Assembly (NCBI RefSeq): GCF_900403705.1
Contig: NZ_OUNR01000001.1
Coordinates: forward strand, 558,001 to 622,000
DNA length: 64,000 nt
Source of the DNA: Nitrospira lenta
GTDB taxonomy: Bacteria; Nitrospirota; Nitrospiria; Nitrospirales; Nitrospiraceae
Direction of reading: 5' to 3'
This document shows positions 9,879-17,962 of this stretch, one piece after another. The translations under genes were made by a program, and so were the position numbers. Positions within the stretch are counted from its first letter, which is position 1, and each line of letters starts with the position of its first letter. Under the pieces are notes generated by a model. That model was not told the DNA's origin. It made no database searches and worked only from the letters and a program-made list of their open reading frames with translations.

Positions 9879-10364
9879 TCATCTCCTAGTCCTATCCTTC
9901 AAGGGACAGAAGGAATTCAACTCGGATGTGTAGTTCCTTGTTCGCCAACCTCGACGGGTCTGAAGCGAAACTAGTTCTGCAAGTACCAGTCGCGACCGCT
10001 TACTTGGCCCAACAATCTTAAAAAGTGTGAGCAGTGTGACTCTTTCGTCTACCACTCTCCAACGGCGAGCAACGTATCTGTACCAAACTATTTCCTCCCA
10101 CCTAGCCACATGGGCCCCAAGGGGAAAGCTAAAAGTCACCCCATTGGCAGTAACGAATGTTTCATGGGCAAACCTGTATAGGAGAAGTAAGCCGAGAATA
10201 ATTCCTATTGTGGGCATCAAGCAGCCAAGAATAATGAAATCCGCAGCAATTGATTGTTGCTGGACGAACAATGCCCAGATAAATAAACTTAGGATAACTG
10301 TCCCTAACAGAAAGAACATCCATCCCAGAAACTGGACGAGGCCTTTCCTGATCGCCTTTTCCAT
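9879..10364 (-). CDS. Small membrane protein with two predicted TM helices, unknown function
   Basis: A 161-residue protein with two hydrophobic helices (about residues 13-34 and 42-63), followed by a soluble beta-rich part (TFVTANGVTFSFPLG, RWEEIVWYRY) that resembles the PH-like domain found after paired TM helices. GAGGA five bases before the ATG supports the start. No family name can be given safely. It lies in the Rhs-linked island and could be a membrane immunity protein, but nothing proves it. Confidence 0.55.
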   Translation of the reverse strand: MEKAIRKGLVQFLGWMFFLLGTVILSLFIWALFVQQQSIAADFIILGCLMPTIGIILGLLLLYRFAHETFVTANGVTFSFPLGAHVARWEEIVWYRYVARRWRVVDERVTLLTLFKIVGPSKRSRLVLAELVSLQTRRGWRTRNYTSELNSFCPLKDRTRR

Positions 10365-10417
10365 TTACATCCTCAGGATAGAGAGCTCTAGCATCGAAAT
10401 GGATCTGTGGAATTCGT

Positions 10418-10482
10418 GGTCAGTTCTTGAGTTTACCCCTTCTCCCTATTGAGTGGCGGGCAGACGCGGTCAAGAGCTGGCC
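10418..10482. repeat. REP-like element with inverted ends, copy C
   Basis: A 65-bp element bounded by GGTCAGTTCTTGA (10418-10430) and TCAAGAGCTGGCC (10470-10482), inverted with 11 of 13 matches. The interior (CCTATTGAGTGGCGGGC) is shared with copy D. The ends resemble REP sequences mobilised by RAYT (Y1) transposases; no transposase is in the window. Confidence 0.7.
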
Positions 10483-10517
10483 CCCATCTTTCTTCTCACC
10501 TCTCCCCTTAATTGCTC

Positions 10518-10817
10518 TTAGTACCAAGTGCACCCCTTTCCTGGTGCTCGTGCATCAAATTCTTCTGGGTCCTCCCATACCTCATCAATCGAAAGCTTCC
10601 AAGGATCATTTGGCTCATTACAGATCAAACTATCGATCTCGTCTCGTACCAGCCTCACAGCTTCCTTTCGAGCCTCCGTCTCATCAGAGGCCTCAACAAA
10701 TCTTGTAGTGAAGAATCCTCTGCGCTCAAGTTTTTGAGCTCGCACTTTACCGAGGGGACGCTTTTGAAGCTTGATCAGACATCCTTCCCCTTCGAGCATA
10801 ACAGCATACTTTGGCAT
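10518..10817 (-). CDS. 99-residue protein of the accessory island, unknown function
   Basis: The ATG at 10817 gives MPKYAVMLEGEG; the frame is open 29 codons further upstream, but that part lies in REP-like element D and is not likely coding. Features: FFTTRFVEASDETEARKEAVRLVRDEI and a C-terminal NEPNDPWKLSIDEVWE segment ending near APGKGCTWY. The pattern resembles a small family of free-standing proteins that I recall only as hypothetical. A role as an orphan immunity or accessory gene is inference from its place between repeats downstream of an Rhs remnant. Confidence 0.6.
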   Translation of the reverse strand: MPKYAVMLEGEGCLIKLQKRPLGKVRAQKLERRGFFTTRFVEASDETEARKEAVRLVRDEIDSLICNEPNDPWKLSIDEVWEDPEEFDARAPGKGCTWY

Positions 10818-10844
10818 TTCAGTCCTCCGCGAAATGGAATCCAA

Positions 10845-10913
10845 GGTCAGTTCTTGAGTTTGCCCCCTCTTCCTATTGCGTGGCGGGCGGACGGGCGAGG
10901 TCAAGAACTAGCC
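10845..10913. repeat. REP-like element with inverted ends, copy D
   Basis: A 69-bp element bounded by GGTCAGTTCTTGA (10845-10857) and TCAAGAACTAGCC (10901-10913), inverted with 12 of 13 matches. It is clearly homologous to copy C (10418-10482) and oriented the same way. Confidence 0.7.
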
Positions 10914-10968
10914 CCTGCCTTCAGCCAATCAGCACTTTTGAGAACGCCAGCTGCTTCATCGACAGTCT

Positions 10969-11058
10969 TTCGTCACCGAGTTGGGCTCATTCGTGGCTCA
11001 CTTGGATCGCACCATCTTCGTTTGTCTTGCTGAATGTACAGTCAAGAACCGCCCCCAT
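10969..11058. repeat. 90-bp island repeat, copy B
   Basis: This is the partner of copy A (9211-9300), gap-free and about 80% identical. It lies directly downstream of the HEAT-like gene (stop at 11078) and ends in TCAAGAACCGCCCCC, a one-armed version of the REP-like terminus. Confidence 0.75.
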
Positions 11059-11077
11059 CTCTTTCTCACCATCTCTC

Positions 11078-11734
11078 CTAGAGAGTACGTAGCTTGAGTT
11101 GCTCTAGAGCAAAAGCCTTGATAGCCTGATCTTCAGAGTTAGCCGCCAGGACAAGAATTGAAGGATTTTTGTCAGCAATCCGCGCCGCTGCGGCAACGGC
11201 AAAAATCCGGCCCACGGCTGATCCTCCATTAAGAGTTTTTGCTATTTCATCCGCTGCGCTTTGAGATTCTTCAATACGGAGCAGCCAAGCTGTTCGTTCG
11301 CCCAACTCCTTGTCGTTCTGAGCGAGAAGGCTTTCAATTAATTGTTCTTGGGTCATCCTTGATATACTTCCAAGAGCTTTCCATCTCACTGCTTCATCAT
11401 CATCTCTCAGTAGACCTACTACTGAAGAAAGTGCTTGAGCATGTCCAGCTCCTGCACATACCAGCACAGCGTCTATGCTGAAAAATCTAACGTACCGTAA
11501 CGGATGTCGAAGCAAGGGCGAGAGGGAATCCAGGATAGGCAAAGCATCCAACCCAAGTTCAGAGGCGAGCCATGCTCCAGCTTTTAGGGCATGATCGCTC
11601 TTACTGCTCAGCACTCGTCTAAGATTGGCTACGGGGTAGCCAGCATGGAACGCGGCTAACAGATCATAAGGGGGGGCATCTCCCTTACCTGACAAAACTT
11701 TGTCAATCAATTCATCACCTAAATGATTCATCAT
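11078..11734 (-). CDS. HEAT-repeat-like putative immunity protein
   Basis: A 218-residue alpha-helical protein with HEAT-like repeats (LLRHPLRYVRFFSIDAVL, GLLRDDDEAVRWKALGSI, GRIFAVAAAARIADK). It overlaps the stop of the Rhs-type toxin-tip frame by four bases (ATGA at 11734-11731). That arrangement is typical of toxin-immunity pairs at the 3' end of Rhs genes, so I infer it neutralises the toxin domain encoded just upstream. HEAT-like folds are known among polymorphic-toxin immunity proteins. The exact family is not identified. Confidence 0.65.
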   Translation of the reverse strand: MMNHLGDELIDKVLSGKGDAPPYDLLAAFHAGYPVANLRRVLSSKSDHALKAGAWLASELGLDALPILDSLSPLLRHPLRYVRFFSIDAVLVCAGAGHAQALSSVVGLLRDDDEAVRWKALGSISRMTQEQLIESLLAQNDKELGERTAWLLRIEESQSAADEIAKTLNGGSAVGRIFAVAAAARIADKNPSILVLAANSEDQAIKAFALEQLKLRTL

Positions 11735-12486
11735 GACCCTCCGAGTGCTTTATTTATCTGCCTCAAGAAGCGTTCCTCTTCACGAATGCGATTGCGATGC
11801 GGACCATCTTCACCTAAATGAGTCTGCTCGAGCTTCCTAGTTTCAATACTTTTCTTTAGGTCATTTTGAAGATCTTTAAGATCGTCACGCGTTGCTTTCG
11901 GCGGCACATGGTTTGGGGTTTGCCCATGCACCTTCCCGGATGTATCCAGTTTTGGCAGTTTCGCATTACGGGCTTTATTCGCGAGATTTCTAGCTGCGTT
12001 GAAAGCATTCTTCCCCGCATTGAAACCACCCGTCAAGCAACCCTTGGCCGCTTGTATTCAATCAATATTGATTCCGCCCCCGTCCACTTTTCGTTGAGCT
12101 AGGCCGATGAGCAGATCTTGGCCCACACTCTGCGCCGCGCCACGGAGGCAGGCGATCCCGGCAGCGGCAATGATGGACGCAATTTCTCCGGTCGGATCCG
12201 TAAGGTTCGTCGGATTGTTGAAGACCTACCCATACAAGTTCATGTCACCCGTACCAAACTCCAGCGGATCTTCACTCAAGAACCGGCTACGTGTGGGGCT
12301 GTAGTACCGCGCTCGATAGTAGTAGAGGTCGGTGTCGTCGTTTTCCCGTCCGGTGAATTGGAACAGATTCCCACTTGTCGCGCCAAACGGTCCATACGTG
12401 TAGCGCGTCGTGACCGAGCCGAGATTGTCGGTGCGGCGAGACCTCTTGAGTGACGCGATCGAGCAAACCCAGCTCTCCCGACCGCT
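11731..12486 (-). pseudogene. 3' remnant of an Rhs-repeat gene with C-terminal toxin-like tip
   Basis: Translating the minus strand from 12486 gives Rhs core hallmarks in one frame: GSVTTRYTYGPFG, NLFQFTGRENDDTDLYYYRARYY, SRFLSEDPLEF, then NLYG and FNNPTNLTDPTGE. This is the conserved end of the Rhs beta-cage after which toxin domains begin. Two in-frame stops break it: TAG at 12228-12226 (between NLYG and VFNN) and TGA at 12060-12058. The rest of the gene upstream is missing; a TGA lies in frame near 12487. After the second stop an open frame starting at ATG 12036 encodes a 101-residue tip (HGQTPNHVPPKATRDDL, then EDGPHRNRIREEE) that could be a nuclease-like toxin, but no family is recognised. 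It overlaps the HEAT-like gene by ATGA. Confidence 0.8.
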
Positions 12487-12531
12487 TCACAAGCAGTCGC
12501 GAATCCGGCGGGATGCCTGACTCTCTTCAGC

Positions 12532-12560
12532 TTGACAGCGCCTCCCCTGCCCCGTAGGCT
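12532..12560 (+). promoter_or_regulatory. Sigma-70-like promoter for phoBR
   Basis: TTGACA (12532-12537), a 17-bp spacer and TAGGCT (12555-12560). The predicted start of transcription is only about 6 bases before the ATG at 12573, so the phoB mRNA may be nearly leaderless. Confidence 0.65.
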
Positions 12561-12572
12561 GAGGCCGCGATT

Positions 12573-13283
12573 ATGAGCAGCTCATCCGCCAAGAAAATCC
12601 TCATCGTCGAAGATGAGAAAGACATTCTTCAGCTCGTCAAACTCTATCTGGAGAAAGAAGGCTACCGGACCGTCACGGCCTCGACGGGGTCGGAAGGGCT
12701 GGCTCAGGTGCGCAGTGAAAAGCCCGACCTGCTCGTGCTCGACCTGATGCTCCCTGAAATCGACGGGCTCGAGGTCTGCAAACGCCTTCGCTCGGCCCCC
12801 GACACCGCCATGCTCCCGATCATTATGCTCACGGCCAAGGCTGAAGAGTCGGACACCATCATCGGCTTGGAGTTAGGCGCCGACGACTATGTGACCAAGC
12901 CGTTCAGCCCGAAAACACTGGTCGCGCGAATCAAAGCGCTGTTCCGCCGGCTTGAACGCAAACCGGAAGACGGCCCGACCCGTTTTCTCTACGGCACCCT
13001 CGCCCTGGATCTTACCCGCCACGAAGTCACGGTGAAGGGGAAAGAAGTTCCGCTTACGGCGAAAGAATTCGGTCTCTTAGAACATCTGCTCCGCCATCCC
13101 GGACGCGTGCTGACGCGCGACGTGCTGCTCAATGCCGTCTGGGGGTACGAGTATTACGGAACGACCCGGACCGTCGACGTCCACATCCGGCGGCTCAAAC
13201 AAAAGCTTCCGCTGCTGGATGACGCCATTCTTTCCGTGAAGTCGCTCGGTTATAAGCTCAAAGAAGCGGATGGATCGGGATGA
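12573..13283 (+). CDS. phoB: PhoB/OmpR-family response regulator
   Basis: A 236-residue two-domain response regulator. The receiver domain (residues 8-122) has the acidic pair EDE, phospho-acceptor Asp in LVLDLMLPEIDG (about residue 56), Thr in MLTAKAEES and Lys in YVTKPF. The winged-helix DNA-binding domain (about 140-235) includes TAKEFGLLEHLLRHPGRVLTRDVLL and RTVDVHIRRLKQKL. The kinase gene overlaps its stop by four bases. With a phosphate transporter on the opposite strand, a PhoB role in phosphate control is likely; the family alone would allow other signals. Confidence 0.88.
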   Translation: MSSSSAKKILIVEDEKDILQLVKLYLEKEGYRTVTASTGSEGLAQVRSEKPDLLVLDLMLPEIDGLEVCKRLRSAPDTAMLPIIMLTAKAEESDTIIGLELGADDYVTKPFSPKTLVARIKALFRRLERKPEDGPTRFLYGTLALDLTRHEVTVKGKEVPLTAKEFGLLEHLLRHPGRVLTRDVLLNAVWGYEYYGTTRTVDVHIRRLKQKLPLLDDAILSVKSLGYKLKEADGSG

Positions 13284-15115
13284 GGCTCTCGATCCGCTGG
13301 AAGGTGACTCTCGGCAGTCTCCTCGCCGTCACCTGCGGGCTCGCCGTCGCCGGGCTGCTGGCGATGCAATCGCTCGAGCAACAAGAAATCGCGCAACTGA
13401 ACGACGTGCTGGAGGCCAGGACCAACCTGGTGGAATACAGCCTCCGGCCGGCGTTCGCCGCGCCGCCCTCCCCGGAACAACACACCGCTCTCAGAGACAT
13501 CGTCCGCCAGTTGGGCACCAGAGCGCTGGCTCGGGTGACCATCGTCACGACCGACGGCACCGTCATCGCAGACAGCGCCGTGGACGATGCCGGGCTTTCC
13601 GCCGTGGAGAATCATCTCACACGACCGGAAATCCAGCAGGCGCTGGCAACGGGGGAAGGCCGGGACATTCGTGCCAGCCACACCACCGGCAGCCGCACCA
13701 TGTATCGTGCGATCCGAACGGAGCTGCGCTACGCTGACGCTCCGCTGGTTCTCCGCCTCGGCCTTCCGATGACGCTGCTGGAGCGGGAGACTGCCCAACT
13801 TCAGCGCCACCTGGCCATTGCCCTCGGAGTCGCCTTTCTGATGGCCCTCCTGCTCAGCCTCTGGATGGCCCGCAGCATTACGAAGCCGCTCTCCGACATC
13901 GCCGGCGTGGCGCGTCGGCTTTCGGCCGGCGATGCGACGATTCGCATCCAGACCCACTCCCAAGACGAAGTCGGGCTATTGGGCGAAACGTTGAATCACA
14001 TGACCGATCAGCTCCGCACCAAGATCGACGAACTCTCGGAAGACCGCGCTCAGCTGCTCGCCATGTTGACCTCTATGGTCGAAGGCGTCATGGTCTTGGA
14101 CTGCCGCGGGCGCATTCTCCAGATCAATCCGGCGCTCGAACGAATGTTCGACGTCCGCCGTGCCGATATTCGCGGGCACATCAGTACGGAGGTGCTGGCC
14201 CATCCGGAATTAAACAGCCTCATCACGACGATCCTTGCCAATCGGGCCGGTCAGGAAGCTGAAATTACCCTCACGCCGGGCGGGCGCTGCCTCCATATCG
14301 AAGCCTCGGTGGCGGGCTGCGAACGCGAAAGCGAAGCCTGCGCCGTGCTGGTCTTTCACGACATTACCGAACTGCGCCGTCTAGAGAAAATCCGCAAAGA
14401 TTTCGTCGCCAATGTCTCGCATGAACTGCGCACGCCACTGACGTCGATTAAAGGCTATGTCGAGGCGCTCTTGGATGGAGGGAAAGACGATCCGGACACG
14501 GCCGTCAGTTTTCTCACGATCATTCTGAAACAGAGCGACCGGCTCAACCTGATCCTGGAGGATCTGCTGGAGCTATCCAAAATCGAGTCGGGGCGAGTCT
14601 CATTCAAAGAAGATCCGCTGGATCTCCGCAGCTTGATCGAACGGACGCTTTCGATGATCAAACCCCTGGCCGATAAAAAGGGGCACCAGCTCGTCTCCCG
14701 CATCGACGACCGGCTCCCACCGATTGCCGGGGATGAAGGCCGGCTCGCGCAAGTCCTGACCAACCTCCTCGACAACGCCGTGAAGTACACGCCGGAGAAA
14801 GGCACGATTACCGTCACGGCCAGACACGTGCCCGACCAGACGATTGAACTCACCGTGAGCGATACAGGCCTTGGGATACCCGAGCAGGATCGCCCGCGGG
14901 TCTTCGAACGCTTCTATCGGGTCGACAAAGCCCGCTCACGCGAAATGGGAGGAACCGGGCTCGGTCTCGCCATCGTGAAACATATTGTGGAAGGGCATGG
15001 AGGACAGGTCTGGGTCGACACTCATACACTGCAGGGAAGCCGCTTCGTGGTCCGTCTGCCGCTCACTCGCCAGACGCGACTCTCCGCTCACACGAAAGAC
15101 GACAAAATCGCATAG
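13280..15115 (+). CDS. phoR: PhoR-like sensor histidine kinase
   Basis: A 611-residue membrane kinase paired with the upstream regulator. TM1 is at about residues 10-30, an extracytoplasmic domain follows to about 170, TM2 at about 178-198, then HAMP (RSITKPLSDIAGVARRL), a PAS domain (MLTSMVEGVMVLD onwards), HisKA with the phospho-accepting His in NVSHELRTPL (about 381), and HATPase_c with DNAVKYTPEKG, DTGLGIPEQD and GGTGLGLAIVK. The large periplasmic sensor region is longer than in E. coli PhoR and could bind a ligand directly. The 3' end overlaps the convergent pit gene by 28 bp. Confidence 0.88.
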   Translation: MRLSIRWKVTLGSLLAVTCGLAVAGLLAMQSLEQQEIAQLNDVLEARTNLVEYSLRPAFAAPPSPEQHTALRDIVRQLGTRALARVTIVTTDGTVIADSAVDDAGLSAVENHLTRPEIQQALATGEGRDIRASHTTGSRTMYRAIRTELRYADAPLVLRLGLPMTLLERETAQLQRHLAIALGVAFLMALLLSLWMARSITKPLSDIAGVARRLSAGDATIRIQTHSQDEVGLLGETLNHMTDQLRTKIDELSEDRAQLLAMLTSMVEGVMVLDCRGRILQINPALERMFDVRRADIRGHISTEVLAHPELNSLITTILANRAGQEAEITLTPGGRCLHIEASVAGCERESEACAVLVFHDITELRRLEKIRKDFVANVSHELRTPLTSIKGYVEALLDGGKDDPDTAVSFLTIILKQSDRLNLILEDLLELSKIESGRVSFKEDPLDLRSLIERTLSMIKPLADKKGHQLVSRIDDRLPPIAGDEGRLAQVLTNLLDNAVKYTPEKGTITVTARHVPDQTIELTVSDTGLGIPEQDRPRVFERFYRVDKARSREMGGTGLGLAIVKHIVEGHGGQVWVDTHTLQGSRFVVRLPLTRQTRLSAHTKDDKIA

Positions 15116-16080
15116 ACAAGCGCGCCAAGAATTCCGGCCCCCGGCATGGTAAAGATCCAGGCGGAGAGGATCTTGGTCGTGACGCCCCAGCGCACCGCCG
15201 AGAGGCGCTTGGTCGCGCCAACCCCGAGAATCGACGACGTAATCGTATGGGTCGTGCTCACCGGCAGACCGAAGTGCGCCGCAAACAACAGCACGCTCGC
15301 CGCGCCGGTTTCTGCGGCGAAACCATGCACGGGCTCCAGCTTCACAATGTGCATCCCGAGCGTGCGCATGATCCGCCGGCCTCCGATCATCGTGCCCGCG
15401 CCCATCGCCAGCGCGCAGGACACCACGACCCATGTCGGCACATCGGACGACGTCTGCTGGCCGGATGCCACCAGCGCCAGCGTGATAATCCCCATCGCCT
15501 TTTGCGCGTCGTTGGCGCCATGGCTGAACGCCATAAAACTCGCCGACAGCAACTGCAACCGGCTGAAGACTTTCTGCGCCACGCCCCGCGGCACCTTGAA
15601 GAACGACCAGCTGACCGCCACCATAATCAACAGTCCCATCAAGAACCCGAACAGCGGAGAGAAAATCATCGCCTCGAGCACCGCCCGCAGCCCTTTGAAC
15701 TGCACCACGGACCAGCCTCCGTGCGCCGCGGCCGATCCGACCAGCGCGCCGATCAACGCATGCGACGAACTCGTCGGCAAGCCCAGGATCAGGGTGACGA
15801 GATTCCACAGAATCGCGCCGGCCAGCGCCGCCGCCACCACCACGCTGGTGATGGCCTCGGGAAAGACGATTCCACCGCCGATCATCTTCGCCACGGCCGT
15901 GGAGAAAAACGCGCCGGCCACATTCAGCACGCCAGCCCACATCACGGCCGCCAAGGGGCTCATCACCCGGGTCGACACCACCGTCGCCACCGCGTTCGCG
16001 CAATCGTGCCACCCGTTCGAAAAATCGAACAGCAGCGCCAGCACAACGGTCACTAAGAGCATTCCGGTTAAATCAGGCAT
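15088..16080 (-). CDS. pit: PiT-family inorganic phosphate permease
   Basis: A 330-residue PHO4/PiT transporter with about ten TM helices; it moves phosphate (often as a metal complex) with H+ or Na+. Both duplicated signature halves are seen: NGWHDCANAVATVVSTR near the N-terminus (GANDxxN variant) and SHGANDAQKAMGIITLAL near residue 180. The C-terminus contains PVSTTHTITSSILG. It follows the PhoU-like gene by 32 bp in the same direction and converges with phoR. Confidence 0.93.
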   Translation of the reverse strand: MPDLTGMLLVTVVLALLFDFSNGWHDCANAVATVVSTRVMSPLAAVMWAGVLNVAGAFFSTAVAKMIGGGIVFPEAITSVVVAAALAGAILWNLVTLILGLPTSSSHALIGALVGSAAAHGGWSVVQFKGLRAVLEAMIFSPLFGFLMGLLIMVAVSWSFFKVPRGVAQKVFSRLQLLSASFMAFSHGANDAQKAMGIITLALVASGQQTSSDVPTWVVVSCALAMGAGTMIGGRRIMRTLGMHIVKLEPVHGFAAETGAASVLLFAAHFGLPVSTTHTITSSILGVGATKRLSAVRWGVTTKILSAWIFTMPGAGILGALVYAILSSFV

Positions 16081-16112
16081 GATCCTTCAGGGAACGATTG
16101 GAAACGCGCGCG

Positions 16113-16730
16113 TCAGTTATGTTTCAAGACGATCCGCTCAAGAATATTGGCCACGTCCTCGCACCGATCGGTCCCCGCCTCGAACGTCTCGTAAATTTCT
16201 TTCCACTTAATGACGGCGATCGGATCGGTCTCTTTTTCAAACAGGCCGGAAATCGCGTCGCGCGACACGCGATCGGCTTCATTCTCCAGGCTGTTCACTT
16301 TCACACTGCATTCGTTGATCTGCGCATGCGACATCCCCACACGATCGACCGCTTGGCCGACCGCCACCGACGCCTGATAGAGAATGTCGGCCAGGCGAAT
16401 CGCCGCCTCAGTCGGCTTGGTAATTTTATAGATGACGAACCGGTCGGCCACGGCTTCCACGGCATCGAGAATATCGTCCAGGGCGCTCGCCAGGTCGTGA
16501 ATGTCTTCACGATCGATGGGCGTAATGAAGGTCTGATTGAGCTTGGTTGCGATGTCGTGCGTGATGCCATCGCCGATATGCTCGACATCTTTAATGTGCT
16601 TGGCCTGCGCCGCAAGATCGCCGAATTGGTCCATCATGTTCTTCAGCAGGCGGCTGCCCTCGATCATATTGTGAGCAGCCTTTTTGAACATGTCGAAAAA
16701 GGCGTCTTCTTTTGGCATGAGACTAAACAT
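16113..16730 (-). CDS. PhoU-like DUF47 protein, partner of the Pit permease
   Basis: A 205-residue all-helical protein of the DUF47/TIGR00153 PhoU-like group, commonly encoded with Pit transporters and thought to regulate them. Typical features: FFDMFKKAAHNMIEGSRLL, AKHIKDVEHIGDGITHDIATKLNQTFITPIDREDIH (the acidic metal-binding E-xx-D type segment) and NSLENEADRVSRD. I prefer ATG 16730 (MFSLMPKED) because AGGAG lies 10 bp upstream; the frame is open 23 codons further. Confidence 0.9.
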   Translation of the reverse strand: MFSLMPKEDAFFDMFKKAAHNMIEGSRLLKNMMDQFGDLAAQAKHIKDVEHIGDGITHDIATKLNQTFITPIDREDIHDLASALDDILDAVEAVADRFVIYKITKPTEAAIRLADILYQASVAVGQAVDRVGMSHAQINECSVKVNSLENEADRVSRDAISGLFEKETDPIAVIKWKEIYETFEAGTDRCEDVANILERIVLKHN

Positions 16731-16823
16731 CGCAGTCCGCGCTCCTGAATGGTGAATGGCTGTCCGCTGCTCTGTCCGCGAGCGACGCGACACCCGCATG
16801 ACCGACCGGCGCCGTTTTCCCGG

Positions 16824-17816
16824 CTACCACCGCAGTAATCCTGTCGCCCAGGTCAAACCTCCCCCGAAGCTTCCCAGCAGCACTATATCATCCGCGCGAA
16901 TTTCCCCGGACCGGACCGCCGCATCGAGCGCAATCGGCACGGAAGCCGACGAGGTATTCCCGTAGCGATCGATCACTGACGTCAGACAGTCGGCCGGAAT
17001 GCCTAGCCGGTCCGCCACATTCGAGAGAATCCGGCCGTTGGCCTGATGGAGCACGACCTGACTGAGCTCCTCGATCCGCACGCCGAATTCTTTCAACGTG
17101 CCCTGCACCGCCTGCTCGACCCGCCTCACGGCAATGCGAAAGAGCGACGCGCCCCGCATCCGCAACGCATGATCGTGCCGCGCCACGGTCTCCGCCGACG
17201 CCGGGACCCGCGATCCCCCGGCGGGCACGCGGATCAGATCATGTTTCGCCCCATCGGAATAGAGCCGAATCCCGAGCACTCCGCGCGGGGTCGTACGCAG
17301 ATCTTCCTCACCCCGCACCACGACGGCCCCGGCCCCATCGCCGAAGAGGACCGCCGTCGCCGCATCGGTGGGATCCAAAAATCTCGACTTCACTTCAGCC
17401 GCCACGACCAGGCAGGTGGTCGCCTGCCCGCTCAGGATCATGGCATTGGCCATCGACAACCCGTAGAGGAACCCCGAACAAGACGCCGACACATCGAATG
17501 CGGCCACTCCGCGACAACCTAAGCCTCGCTGCACAAAGCAGGCGGTCGAGGGGAACGCCATATCCGGCGAGGTGGTCGACAGGATAATCGCATCTATCTC
17601 ACCCGCTGAGCACCCGGCGGCCTGAAGCGCGTGCCGGCTCGCCTCCATCGCCAAATCAGAAGACGCTTGGCCCTCAGCCGCCCACCGCCGCTCGCGGATG
17701 CCGGTCAGTCGCTCGATCGTGGCCGAGGATAGTCCAAGCGGCTCCCCGGCTTCATGATTCGTAACGATTCGCTCGGGAAGATAACTCCCGGTTCCGATGA
17801 CACGCATTCGTTTCAT
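16824..17816 (-). CDS. fabH: 3-Oxoacyl-ACP synthase III-like enzyme (FabH family)
   Basis: A 330-residue thiolase-fold condensing enzyme. The catalytic triad is visible: Cys113 in DVSASCSGFLYG, His in VVLHQANGRI (about 245) and Asn in RYGNTSSASVPIA (about 278). It catalyses the first condensation of type II fatty-acid synthesis or a related reaction. No fab gene cluster surrounds it, so a special role, such as an alternative starter unit, is possible. The start is at ATG 17816; an alternative ATG lies three codons in. Confidence 0.88.
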   Translation of the reverse strand: MKRMRVIGTGSYLPERIVTNHEAGEPLGLSSATIERLTGIRERRWAAEGQASSDLAMEASRHALQAAGCSAGEIDAIILSTTSPDMAFPSTACFVQRGLGCRGVAAFDVSASCSGFLYGLSMANAMILSGQATTCLVVAAEVKSRFLDPTDAATAVLFGDGAGAVVVRGEEDLRTTPRGVLGIRLYSDGAKHDLIRVPAGGSRVPASAETVARHDHALRMRGASLFRIAVRRVEQAVQGTLKEFGVRIEELSQVVLHQANGRILSNVADRLGIPADCLTSVIDRYGNTSSASVPIALDAAVRSGEIRADDIVLLGSFGGGLTWATGLLRW

Positions 17817-17877
17817 GGCAATCGATACATCTCAGCCAGGCGACCTGTCCGTATTAGCTCCATTTGATGCGCGGCGG

Positions 17878-17906
17878 ATTATAGGGGGCAGCGGAGAGCC
17901 GGTCAA
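17878..17906 (-). promoter_or_regulatory. Strong sigma-70-like promoter for fabH
   Basis: On the minus strand TTGACC (17906-17901), a 17-bp spacer and a perfect TATAAT (17883-17878), about 60 bp upstream of the fabH start. This is one of the best promoter matches in the window. Confidence 0.75.
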
Positions 17907-17962
17907 CCAATCAGGCTTGTCATTGCTTTTAGGCCTGGTTCTTGTTATCAATTTAACTATCT

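Noticed and set aside
10027-10452. 141-codon plus-strand frame opposite the small membrane protein
   Set aside because: The minus-strand frame has TM helices and a ribosome binding site; the plus frame has neither a domain nor a start signal and runs into a REP-like element.
14936-16012. 358-codon minus-strand frame overlapping pit and phoR
   Set aside because: It shares the strand but not the frame of pit; composition (Gly/Arg-rich) is that of a shadow frame, while pit shows PiT family signatures.
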